NCBI GenBank assembly: GCA_964020155.1
Contig: OZ026554.1
Coordinates: 1,344,247-1,408,246, forward strand
Source of the DNA: Chondrilla cf. caribensis
Taxonomy: Eukaryota; Porifera; Demospongiae; Chondrillida; Chondrillidae
DNA length: 64,000 bases
Direction: 5' to 3'
Shown here: positions 45,201 through 56,900 of the stretch, piece by piece
Position numbering within the stretch: position 1 is the first letter of the stretch
How the letters are laid out: the number at the start of each line of letters is the position of its first letter
The notes under the pieces: model-generated
What the model saw: the letters and a program-made list of their open reading frames with translations, nothing else
Databases searched by the model: none
What the model was told of the DNA's origin: nothing
Translations under genes and position numbers: made by a program

Positions 45201-46875
45201 CGTGCACACAGGAGAGGCCGTGGTGACAACTCAAAAAATTGACATTTTTTTGCTTGTCACCACGAGGCTTATAGCGCACTCAGGACCATCTGAATGCTTC
45301 CGAAATTGTGTTGGTGAGTTTGGTATGGACACTGGGTAGCCCTTGGTGACCAGCAAAGAACTCTCAAATTGCTTAGGTGATCACCACAAGGCGTATTACA
45401 CGCATATATGAATGTACATACAAAGTATATACATTTTATTATATGTGACACTGGGGGGGAAATTTTGGTCGACACCAAAATGCATCTTTTTGCTATCAAA
45501 AGGTAGCTACTAGGTCCAGGAGTGCGTCTGTGCATTCGGATTTCAGCTATGATGCATTACGTGCACACAGGAGAGGCCGTGGTGACAACTCAAAAAATTG
45601 ACATTTTTTTGCTTGTCACCACGAGGCTTATAGCGCACTCAGGACCATCTGAATGCTTCCGAAATTGTGTTGGTGAGTTTGGTATGGACACTGGGTAGCC
45701 CTTGGTGACCAGCAAAGAACTCTCAAATTGCCTAGGTGATCACCACAAGGCGTATTACACGCATATATGAATGTACATACAAAGTATATACATTTTATTA
45801 TATGTGACACTGGGGGGAAATTTTGGTCGACACCAAACTGCATCTTTTTGCTATCAGAAGGTAGCTACTAGGTCCAGGAGTGCGTCTGTGCATTCGGATT
45901 TCAGCTATGATGCATTACGTGCACACAGGAGAGGCCGTGGTGACAACTCAAAAAATTGACATTTTTTTGCTTGTCACCACGAGGCTTATAGCGCACTCAG
46001 GACCATCTGAATGCTTCCGAAATTGTGTTGGTGAGTTTGGTATGGACACTGGGTAGCCCTTGGTGACCAGCAAAGAACTCTCAAATTGCCTAGGTGATCA
46101 CCACAAGGCGTATTACACGCATATATGAATGTACATACAAAGTATATACATTTTATTATATGTGACACTGGGGGGAAATTTTGGTCGACACCAAACTGCA
46201 TCTTTTTGCTATCAGAAGGTAGCTACTAGGTTTAGGAGTGCGTCTGTGCATTCGGATTTCAGCTATGATGCATTACGTGCACACAGGAGAGGCCGTGGTG
46301 ACAACTCAAAAAATTGACATTTTTTTGCTTGTCACCACGAGGCTTATAGCGCACTCAGGACCATCTGAATGCTTCCGAAATTGTGTTGGTGAGTTTGGTA
46401 TGGACACTGGGTAGCCCTTGGTGACCAGCAAAGAACTCTCAAATTGCCTAGGTGATCACCACAAGGCGTATTACACGCATATATGAATGTACATACAAAG
46501 TATATACATTTTATTATATGTGACACTGGGGGGAAATTTTGGTCCACACCAAACTGCATCTTTTTGCTATCAAAAGGTAGCTACTAGGTCCAGGAGTGCG
46601 TCTGTGCATTCGGATTTCAGCTATGATGCATTACGTGCACACAGGAGAGGCCGTGGTGACAACTCAAAAAATTGACATTTTTTTGCTTGTCACCACGAGG
46701 CTTATAGCGCACTCAGGACAATCTGAATGCTTCCGAAATTGTGTTGGTGAGTTTGGTATGGACACTGGGTAGCCCTTGGTGACCAGCAAAGAACTCTCAA
46801 ATTGCCTAGGTGATCACCACAAGGCGTATTACACGCATATATGAATGTACATACAAAGTATATATATTTTATTAT
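42219..46875 (+). repeat. Satellite B (~358 bp x 13), nested in satellite A
   Basis: Thirteen nearly identical monomers spaced 357-361 bp. Each starts ATATGTGACACTGGGGGGAA and ends AAAGTATATACATTTTATT. Each has a hairpin (GTGGTGACAA ... TTGTCACCAC) and the word ATGCATTACGTGCACAC. No similarity to satellite A is visible. The 62- and 71-residue open frames repeated on the two strands are artefacts of the monomer: no frame continues between monomers and there is no gene structure. Confidence 0.97.
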
Positions 46876-49800
46876 AAGCACCTCCGGATGTAACTGGGGT
46901 TATGGGTTAGCTACGGAGATGGGAATTGTTTCAGAAGTTAGTTCACATCCCCAGCCAGCTCTGTCTAAAATATCAAGCTGACCCGCCCCCTCTCCCATGA
47001 GCTATGCAAAAAGGTGCTTAGCGTTTTTTCTTCTATTCTCTCCCATACATTGAAAGAATATTAAGCACCTCCGAATGTAACTGGGGTTATGGGTTAGCTA
47101 CGGAGATGGGAATTGTTTCAGAAGTTAGTTCACATCCCAAGTTATCTCCGTCTAAAACATCAAGCTAACACGCCCCCTCTCCCATGAGCTATGCAAAAAG
47201 GTGCTTAGCGTTTTCTCTCCCATACTCTCCCATACATTGAAAGAATATTAAGCACCTCCGAATGTAACTGGGGTTAAAGGCCACCTATTGAGATGGGAAT
47301 TATTTGAGAAGTTCGTTCACGTCCTCAGCTACCTCTGTCTATAATATCAAGCTGACACTCCCCCTCTCCCATGAGCTATGCAAAATGGTGCTTAGCATTT
47401 TCTCTCCCATACATTGAAAAATATTAAGCACCTCCAACTGTAACTGGGGTTATGGGTTAGCTACGGAGATGGGAATTGTTGAAGAAGTTAGTTCACATCC
47501 CCAGCTAGCTCCGTCTAAAATATCAAGCTGACACGCCCCCTCTCCCATGACCTATGCAAAAAGGTGCTTAGTGTTTTTTCTTCTATACTCTCCCATACAT
47601 TGAAATAATATTAAGCACCTCCAAATGTAACTGGGGTTATGGGTTAGCTACGGAGATGGGAATTGTTTAAGAAGTTAGTTCACATCCCAAGCTATCTCCG
47701 TCTAAAATATCAAGCTGACACGCCCCCTTTCCCATGAACTATGCAAAAAGGTGCTTAGCATTTTCTCTCCTATGTATATTCTCCCATACATTGAAACACT
47801 ATTAAGCACCTCCGAATGTAACTGGGGTTAAAGGCCACCTATTGAGATGGGAATTATTTGAGAAGTTTGTTCACGTCCTCAGCTATCTCTGTCTAAAATA
47901 TCAAGCTGACACTCCCCCTCTCCCATGAGCTATACAAAAAGGTGCTTAGCATTTTCTCTCCTATACTCTCCCATACATTGAAAAAATATTAAGCACCTCC
48001 GAATGTAACTGGGGTTATGGGTTAGCTACGGAGATGGGAATTGTTTCAGAAGTTAGTTCACATCCCAAGCTATCTCTGTCTAAAATATCAAGCTGACACG
48101 CCCCCTTTCCCATGAGCTATGCAAAAAGGTGCTTAGCATTTTCTCTCCTATGTATATTCTCCCATACATTGAAACACTATTAAGCACCTCCGAATGTAAC
48201 TGGGGTTAAAGGCCACCTATTGAGATGGGAATTATTTGAGAAGTTCGTTCACGTTCTCAGCTAGCTCTGTCTAAAATATCAAGCTGACACGCCCCCTCTC
48301 CCATGACCTATGCAAAAAGGTGCTTAGCGTTTTCTCTCCTATACTCTCCCATACATTGAAACGCTATTAAGCACCTCCGAATGTAACTGGGGTTAAAGAC
48401 CACCTATTGAGATGGGAATTATTTGAGAAGTTTGTTCATGTCCTCAGCTATCTCTGTCTAAAATATCAAGCTGACACGCCCCCTCTCCCATGAGCTATGC
48501 AAAAAGGTGCTTAGCGTTTTTTCTTCTATACTCTCCCATACATTGAAAGAATATTAAGCACCTCCGAATGTAACTGGGGTTATGGGTTAGCTACGGAGAT
48601 GGGAATTGTTTAAGAAGTTAGTTCACATCCCAAGCTAGCTCTGTCTAAAATATCAAGCTGACACACCCCCTCTCCCATGAGCTATGCAAAAGGGTGCTTA
48701 GCATTTTCTCTCCTATACTCTCCCATACATTGAAACGCTATTAAGCACCTCCGAATGTAACTGGGGTTAAAGGCCACCTATTGAGATGGGAATTATTTGA
48801 GAAGTTCGTTCAAGTCGTCAGCTACCTCTGTCTAAAATATCAAGCTGACACGCCCCCTCTCCCATGAGCTATGCAAAAAGGTGCTTAGCATTTTCTCTCC
48901 TATACTCTCCCATACATTGAAAAAATATTAAGCACCTCCGAATGTAACTGGGGTTATAGGTTAGCTACGGAGATGGAAATTGTTTCAGAAGTTAGTTCAC
49001 ATCCCCAGCTAGCTCTGTCTAAAATATCAAGCTGACACGCCCCCTCTCCCATGACCTATGCAAAAAGGTGCTTAGCGTTTTCTCTCCTATATTCTCCCAT
49101 ACATTGAAACGCTATTAAGCACCTCCGAATGTAACTGGGGTTAAAGGCCACCTATTGAGATGGGAATTGTTTCAGAAGTTCGTTCACATCCTCAGCTACC
49201 TCTGTCTAAAATATCAAGCTGACACTCCCCCTCTCCCATGAGCTATGCAAAAAGGTGCTTAGCATTTTCTCTCCTATACTCTCCCATACGTACATTGAAA
49301 GAATATTAAGCACCTCCGAATGTAACTGGGGTTATGGGTTAGCTACGGAGATGGGAATTGTTTCAGAAGTTAGTTCACATCCCAAGCTATCTCCGTCTAA
49401 AATATCAAGCTGACACGCCCCCTCTCCCATGACCTATGCAAAAAGGTGCTTAGCATTTTCTCTCCTATACTCTCCCATACATTGAAACGCTATTAAGCAC
49501 CTCCGAATGTAACTGGGGTTAAAGGCCACCTATTGAGATGGGAATTATTTCAGAAGTTCGTTCAAGTCCTCAGCTACCTCTGTCTAAAATATCAAGCTGA
49601 CACGCCCCCTCTCCCATGAGCTATGCAAAAAGGTGCTTAGCATTTTCTCTCCTATACTCTCCCATACGTACATTGAAAGAATATTAAGCACCTCCGAATG
49701 TAACTGGGGTTATGGGTTAGCTACGGAGATGGGAATTGTTTCAGAAGTTAGTTCACATCCCAAGCTATCTCCGTCTAAAATATCAAGCTGACACGCCCCC

Positions 49801-52283
49801 TCTCCCATGACCTATGCAAAAAGGTGCTTAGCATTTTCTCTCCTATACTCTCCCATACATTGAAACGCTATTAAGCACCTCCGAATGTAACTGGGGTTAA
49901 AGGCCACCTATTGAGATGGGAATTATTTGAGAAGTTCGTTCAAGTCCTCAGCTATCTCTGTCTAAAATATCAAGCTGACACGCCCCCTTTCCCATGAGCT
50001 ATGCAAAAAGGTGCTTAGCATTTTCTCTCCTATACTCTCCCATACATTGAAAGAATATTAAGCACCTCCGAATGTAACTGGGGTTATAGGTTAGCTACGG
50101 AGATGGGAATTGTTTCAGAAGTTAGGTCACGTCCCCAGCTACCTCTGTCTAAAATATCAAGCTGACACTACCCCTCTCCCATGAGCTATGCAAAAAGGTG
50201 CTTAGCGTTTTTTCTTCTATACTCTCCCATACATTGAAAGAATATTAAGCACCTCCGAATGTAACTGGGGTTATGGGTTAGCTACGGAGATGGGAATTGT
50301 TTCAGAAGTTAGTTCACATCCCAAGCTATCTCCGTCTGAAATATCAAGCTGACACGCCCCCTTTCCCATGAGCTATGCAAAAAGGTGCTTAGCCTTTTCT
50401 CTCCTATACTCTCCCATACATTGAAAGAATATTAAGCACCTCCGAATGTAACTGGGGTTATAGGTTAGCTACGGAGATGGGAATTGTTTAAGAAGTTAGT
50501 TCACATCCCAAGCTATCTCTGTCTAAAATATCAAGCTGACACACCCCCTCTCCCATGACCTATGCAAAAGGGTGCTTAGCATTTTCTCTCCTATACTCTC
50601 CCATACATTGAAACGCTATTAAGCACCTCCGAATGTAACTGGGGTTAAAGGCCACCTATTGAGATGGGAATTGTTTCAGAAGTTAGTTCACATCCCCAGC
50701 TAGCTCTGTCTAAAATATCAAGCTGACACGCCCCCTCTCCCATGAGCTATGCAAAAAGGTGCTTAGCGTTTTCTCTCCTATATTCTCCCATACATTGAAA
50801 CGCTATTAAGCACCTCCGAATGTAACTGTGGTTAAAGGCCACCTATTGAGATGGGAATTGTTTCAGAAGTTAGTTCACATCCTCAGCTACCTCTGTCTAA
50901 AATATCAAGCTGACACGCCCCCTCTCCCATGAGCTATGCAAAAAGGTGCTTAGCATTTTCTCTCCTATACTCTCCCATACATTGAAACGCTATTAAGCAC
51001 CTCCGAATGTAATTGGGGTTAAAGGCCACCTATTGAGATGGGAATTATTTGAGAAGTTCGTTCACGTCCTCAGCTATCTCTGTCTAAAATATCAAGCTGA
51101 CACGCCCCCTCTCCCATGAGCTATGCAAAAAGGTGCTTAGCGTTTTTCTTCTATACTCTCCCATACATTGAAAGAATATTAAGCACCTCCAAATGTAACT
51201 GGGGTTATGGGTTAGCTACGGAGATGGGAATTGTTTAAGAAGTTAGTTCACATCCCAAGCTATCTCCGTCTAAAATATCAAGCTGACACTCCCCCTCTCC
51301 CATGAGCTATGCAAAAAGGTGCTTAGCATTTTCTCTCCTATACTCTCCCATACATTGAAACGCTATTAAGCACCTCTGAATGTAACTGGGGTTAAAGGCC
51401 ACCTATTGAGATGGGAATTATTTGAGAAGTTCGTTCACGTCCTCAGCTATTTCTGTCTAAAATATCAAGCTGACACTCCCCCTCTCCCATGAGCTATGCA
51501 AAAAGGTGCTTAGCGTTTTTCTTCTATACTCTCCCATACATTGAAAGAATATTAAGCACCTCCAAATGTAACTGGGGTTATGGGTTAGCTACGGAGATGG
51601 GAATTGTTTCAGAAGTTAGTTCACATCCCAAGCTATCTCCGTCTAAAATATCAAGCTGACACGCCCCCTCTCCCATGACCTATGCAAAAAGGTGCTTAGC
51701 ATTTTCTCTCCTATACTCTCCCATACATTGAAACGCTATTAAGCACCTCCGAATGTAACTGGGGTTAAAGGCCACCTATTGAGATGGGAATTATTTCAGA
51801 AGTTCATTCAAGTCCTCAGCTACCTCTGTCTAAAATATCAAGCTGACACTCCCCCTCTCCCATGAGCTATACAAAAAGGTGCTTAGCATTTTCTCTCCTA
51901 TACTCTCCCATACATTGAAAAAATATTAAGCACCTCCGAATGTAATTGGGGTTATGGGTTAGCTACGGAGATGGGAATTGTTTAAGAAGTTAGTTCACAT
52001 CCCCAGCTAGCTCTGTCTAAAATATCAAGCTGACACTCCCCCTCTCCCATGAGCTATGCAAAAAGGTGCTTAGCGTTTTTTCTTTTATACTCTCCCATAC
52101 ATTGAAAGAATATTAAGCACCTCCGAATGTAACTGGGGTTATGGGTTAGCTACGGAGATGGGAATTGTTTCAGAAGTTATTTCACATCCCAAGCTATCTC
52201 CGTCTAAAATATCAAGCTGACACGCCCCCTTTCCCATGAGCTATGCAAAAAGGTGCTTAGCATTTTCTCTCCTATTTTATTAT
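46876..52283 (+). repeat. Satellite A (~187 bp), forward block 2
   Basis: About 29 monomers in the same orientation and register as block 1. Here the two variants tend to alternate (TATGGGTTAGCTACGG then AAAGGCCACCTATTGAG), giving a dimeric pattern of about 373 bp. Confidence 0.97.
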
Positions 52284-53370
52284 TATTTTTAATGCATTGG
52301 AGAGTATAGGAGAAAATACACTTATAAGTACCTTTTTGAATAGCTTATGGGAAAGTTCACGTGTCAACCTGATATTTCTACCAGATTTAGCTGGAGATGT
52401 GAACTAACTTATGAAACAATTTCCATCTCAATAGATAGCCTGTAACCCCAGGTACATTTGGAAGTGCTTAATATAACCCCAATGTATAGTATAGGAGAGA
52501 AAACGCTATAAGCAACTTTTTGAATAGCTCATGGGAAAGTGGGTGTATCAACATGATACTTTACCAGAACTAGCTGCGGATGTGAACTAACTTATTAAAC
52601 AATCCCCATCTCAATAGGTGGCCCGTAACCCCAGCTACATTTGGAGGTGCTTAGTGTTTTTTCAATGTATGGGATGGTATACGTAGGAGAGAAAACGCTA
52701 AGCACCTTTTTGATTAGGTCATGAGAAAGTAGGCATGTCAACCTGATATTTTTACCAGACTTACGTAGCTGGGGACATAAACTAACTTATGAAACAATTC
52801 TCATTTCAATAAGTGGTGTGTAACTTCAGTTACATTCGGAGGTGCTTAGTATTTTTTCAATGTATGGCATGGTATAGGAGAAAGAACGCTAAGTACCTTT
52901 TTGCATAGCTCATGGAAGAGGGGGCGTGTCAACTTTATAGCTCATGAGAAATTGGGCACATCAACCTGATATTTTTATCAGACCTAGCTGGGGACGTGAA
53001 CTAACTTATGGGACCATCTCCATAGGTGGCCCGTAACCTCAGCTACATTTGGAGGTGCTTAATACATTTTCAATGTACTTATGGGATAGTATAGGAGAGA
53101 AAACGCTAAGCACCTTTTTGAATAGCTCATGGGAAAGTGGGCGTGTGAACCTGATATTTTTACCAGACCTAGCTGGGGACGTTAATTAATTTATGAAGCA
53201 ATTTCCATCTCTGTAGCTAACTCGTAACTTTTAAGCTACATTTGGAGGTGCTTAGTATTTTTCAATGTACGGGATAGTATAGGGGAGAAAACACTAAGCA
53301 CCTTTTATGGAAGCTCATGGGAACGTTGGCGTGTCAGCCTGATATTTTCACCAGACCTAGCTTTTCATGT
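52284..53370 (-). repeat. Satellite A, right inverted arm
   Basis: Five or six diverged monomers in reverse orientation (GGAGGTGCTTAGT, CACCTTTTTGAATAGCTCAT, TTTTTACCAGACCTAGCTGG). The switch is at about 52283, in the TATTTTATTATTATTTTTAA stretch. Confidence 0.9.
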
Positions 53371-53860
53371 TTATATATTTATAACTACTTAATTGTTTTA
53401 ATCGTAAATCAATGTAACCAGTGCCCCTATGACTCAAGACAACTCAAGTCCCAATGCATGGACGATAGGCCTAGCTCATGGTGACCAGAAAGATAATTTT
53501 CTATTAATTTTTATTGCTGTATTATAATTTAATTAAAATTACATATACAAACTTGTTCATTTATAGTATACTAAAATTGAAATATAATAAAGATATAGGA
53601 CAAATGTAATAATTGCATCAAATTGAAAGTGGAAATAAAATATGATATCAATGATGATAATTAAATCATTGGCAATGGTTACATATACTGTTCCACGTAA
53701 TAGACACAATAAACACAAAACAAATATAAACACATTATATTTAGTAAAATACAATTATCATACTGTAATTACGAATATTGATTTATATCAGCTGGATCCG
53801 TATCAAGAATGGAATACTGTAAATGATAACAATCAGGTCTGATAAGGGATTGCGTAATGT
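53371..53860. other. AT-rich DNA between satellite block and HYDIN
   Basis: Very AT-rich unique sequence. The 65-66-residue ORFs on both strands have no recognisable features. Confidence 0.5.
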
Positions 53861-53861
53861 C

Positions 53862-53875
53862 GTTTCCATAGCAAC
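53862..53875. promoter_or_regulatory. RFX X-box upstream of HYDIN
   Basis: GTTTCCATAGCAAC matches the RFX-factor X-box consensus (two half-sites GTTNCC and RGNAAC spaced by AT) and lies 29 bp upstream of the HYDIN ATG. RFX factors drive ciliary genes across animals, so position and target agree. Confidence 0.75.
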
Positions 53876-53904
53876 AAGTTATACCGCCATGGAGTAGAGA
53901 AAAT

Positions 53905-56900
53905 ATGCCGACGAAGAAAGAATTATCAGCCGCTCTTTTGAGCAGCAAATCTTTAGACGAAGGACCCATAGCGGGCGCAACTTCAACAATGAGAAAACAC
54001 CTTGAGCTTACCAGTTTAATAAGGTCCTCACCGTTGAGGAAAAGGGTGAGCCTACAAGGTTGAAGTTTGTAGTCATGAGTGACCCCTGTCAATTACATAA
54101 ATCGACTCGTTAGATTGCCTCCATTTGTACGTTGTTAGCTGTGAGCCAGTACGCTTCAATGGTGGATTTCTTCTACGATTCGTAGTCTCTGCTTGCTAGT
54201 CACACTCGTTTCGTTCCTCCATTGCAGTTCAGTCCTTCGGAGTACATGTCAGAGATGAGCTTCACCACTGAGGACAGGCTCGGACAGCGGTCGAAAGACC
54301 AAATTCCCGCACAGATCATAGAGTTTCTCGACATGTCGGCTACTTCCCATGCCAAAGTACGTTCACTATCACTGTATACCATTATTCTGGAGTATAACCA
54401 CTACTGTACTTAGAACAAAATGTATGTACTGTCATGTGAAGTGAACCATGACTATGCGACGACTGTGGGCTACCAAACGTTTCTGATTTATGGGTGTGTG
54501 AGTGTACCACTGTGTTGTAACGATTTCTGGATTGAGATTAGCAGTTACTCTCGGACCTGTAGGCTTTCTTAGCTTTTCATATTCATAATGATTATCATTT
54601 GTACTATGTTTGTTGCACGTACGTATACGTACATGTAGTGAATCCTCATTAATCAGCTACTGTTCACAGAGTAAACGAGGCAGATAAATTCAGCAGATTA
54701 TCCATATCATTATTGTGTATGCAAATCAATCCATGCACTTTAATGGCAGATAGGGTTTGGTGGAAAAGTGGGGGCAGATCAATGGGAATTCACCGTATAC
54801 GTATGTATGTATGTATATGAGTATGCCATTGTGCTCTTTGCATGCATGTATGTATTATGTATATGTATACTTATGTGCAATGCTGTTATACGTAGTATTA
54901 TAATGTGGTTTGTGAATGTTCCAGGAATCTACTGTGGAGATTGACAGACCACTCTTCCATGCAATGCCAACCGAGATCATTTTTCAGAAGTATCAACCTC
55001 AGAAAGACTATAAATTTCCTCTGATTCTGCGTAATTCTGATAAGGTGTGATTGTAGCAAATAGTCAGTATTGTACATGCGTATGCATTATCTTCAGCATG
55101 TGTCTCACATGTTTGACTGACATGCATATGTACATATTCACGTACTGTATGTCTTCGCATGTACATTACAGGGTTGCTGTATGGATGTATACTTCATACA
55201 ACATTGTTATATTATGTAATACGTAGTTGTATCCTGGTATGGACAATTTATACAGAGTGTGTACAGAGAGTTGGACATAAAGTACAGTATGCACAATAGA
55301 AAGTGTTTACCAATTTCCTGCCTGGCTCAATCAATTATCCCAGTAATGAAACCTGTCTGGCAACGTGTGCTGCTTACCAACCACACATCAGTGATCTGTG
55401 CTCCAGCACTGATGTGTGTGCACGTCTTTCATTGATCTTTCACCAAAACAGGATACAAGTATATGTACCTTCATACGTACATACATACATACGTACATTC
55501 GAACATATACGTACGTGCTTATGTATACGTAAGTATAAGACACTAAAGCTGTACATATGTGCATACATACATACATACAGTATATATTTTTTCTGTTTAT
55601 CCTCAAGTTTGCCCGACATGTGAAAGTGATTCAAGAGGACTCCCCATATTTCAGTTTGCTAGCACCTAGTCACCCCGGTGGGAAGGTGGCACCTGGAATG
55701 GAGGTCACCTATACTGTTGTATTCACACCAGACAGTACTGACGTTAGTTGACTTTAAGTGGTACACTTTTGTATACTGAACGGGGCATACTGTATGCACG
55801 TGTGTACGTATGTATGTACGTGATTTTTACGTGGAGAGTTACACCTGTGTGTGTGGTGTGTACCTGCCCCTGCCAACATTGATATACAAATAAATATGAT
55901 TGTTTTAGGACTACAACCATGAGCTTGTGTGCATCACTGAAAGAGAGAAGTTCGTTATTCCTATCAGAGCAATTGGTGCACGGGGAGTTGTAGACTTTCC
56001 TGATAAAGTTCATTTTCCCACAGCACCTGTGAAGGTATGTACGTATGTATATATGTGGTTACATGGTTGAATTATATATAATTTGCATATGTGTTGCTTA
56101 CCAATATGTACGTACATACAAACATACGTATATACGTACCTGCACTGTATGCATTGTATTGTTTGTGTTTCAGCATACTTCCACGAAGACTGTCCTCATA
56201 CGAAATGTTGGGACATCAAGTGCACAAATAAGTTTGGACGCCAGCGAGTGAGTAAATCACTTTTGTTTCTACATATGTATGTAGATACATATATCCATCA
56301 TGCAGATTATAAGTACATATGTACAAACATACGTATGTGTTGATGCTATGTCTTTTCCAATGCAGGCCATTCAGTGTCACTCCCAGCTATATTTCTCTTG
56401 AGGTTGGAGTGTGTATGCAAGTTGACATCAACTTCACACCACGGAAGATTGGAGATCACTCTGGAGAGTTAGTGATCCACTATGAAACTGGTACGTATGC
56501 ATGCACAATGTATGTACAATGTACATGTTTATAAACAAATGAAAGGGGACATTTGTTTGCACATAATACGTACGTATGTTGGTATGTAAATTTGTATGTG
56601 TCTGGCATATGGACTGCATACATGCATTCCTGTCCTTGTACGTATGTATGTGTGCTTGACAGGGGCTTCTACATTGAAGTACGTACGTACATACGTACTT
56701 GTATCCTGGTTGAGGGGTGGATCAAAGGAAAAACTGTGCGTACATAAGCCATGTAGCACAGGTCAGTGATACAGTACAGGTCACCAGACAGGTTTCATTG
56801 TTAGGATTAATTGCGTGAGAACGAGGCAGGAAATTAGTAAACACATTTCTATTGCATATAATATATTGTATTGAACTATGCGCATATTTGCAGTATAAAT

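Noticed and set aside
42177..46675. Repeated 62-residue and 71-residue ORFs in satellite B
   Set aside because: They are the same satellite monomer read on two strands. The 358-bp period is not a multiple of three, there are no family features, and each copy ends at the same stop.
36605..53370. CRISPR array
   Set aside because: This is a eukaryotic satellite. Repeats are 187 and 358 bp, contiguous, with no unique spacers.
55440..55606. Tyr/Val/Thr-rich ORFs in TACGTA-rich introns (many places)
   Set aside because: TAC/GTA/CAT-rich repeats give spurious open frames such as YVRTYV. They sit in introns between verified exons.
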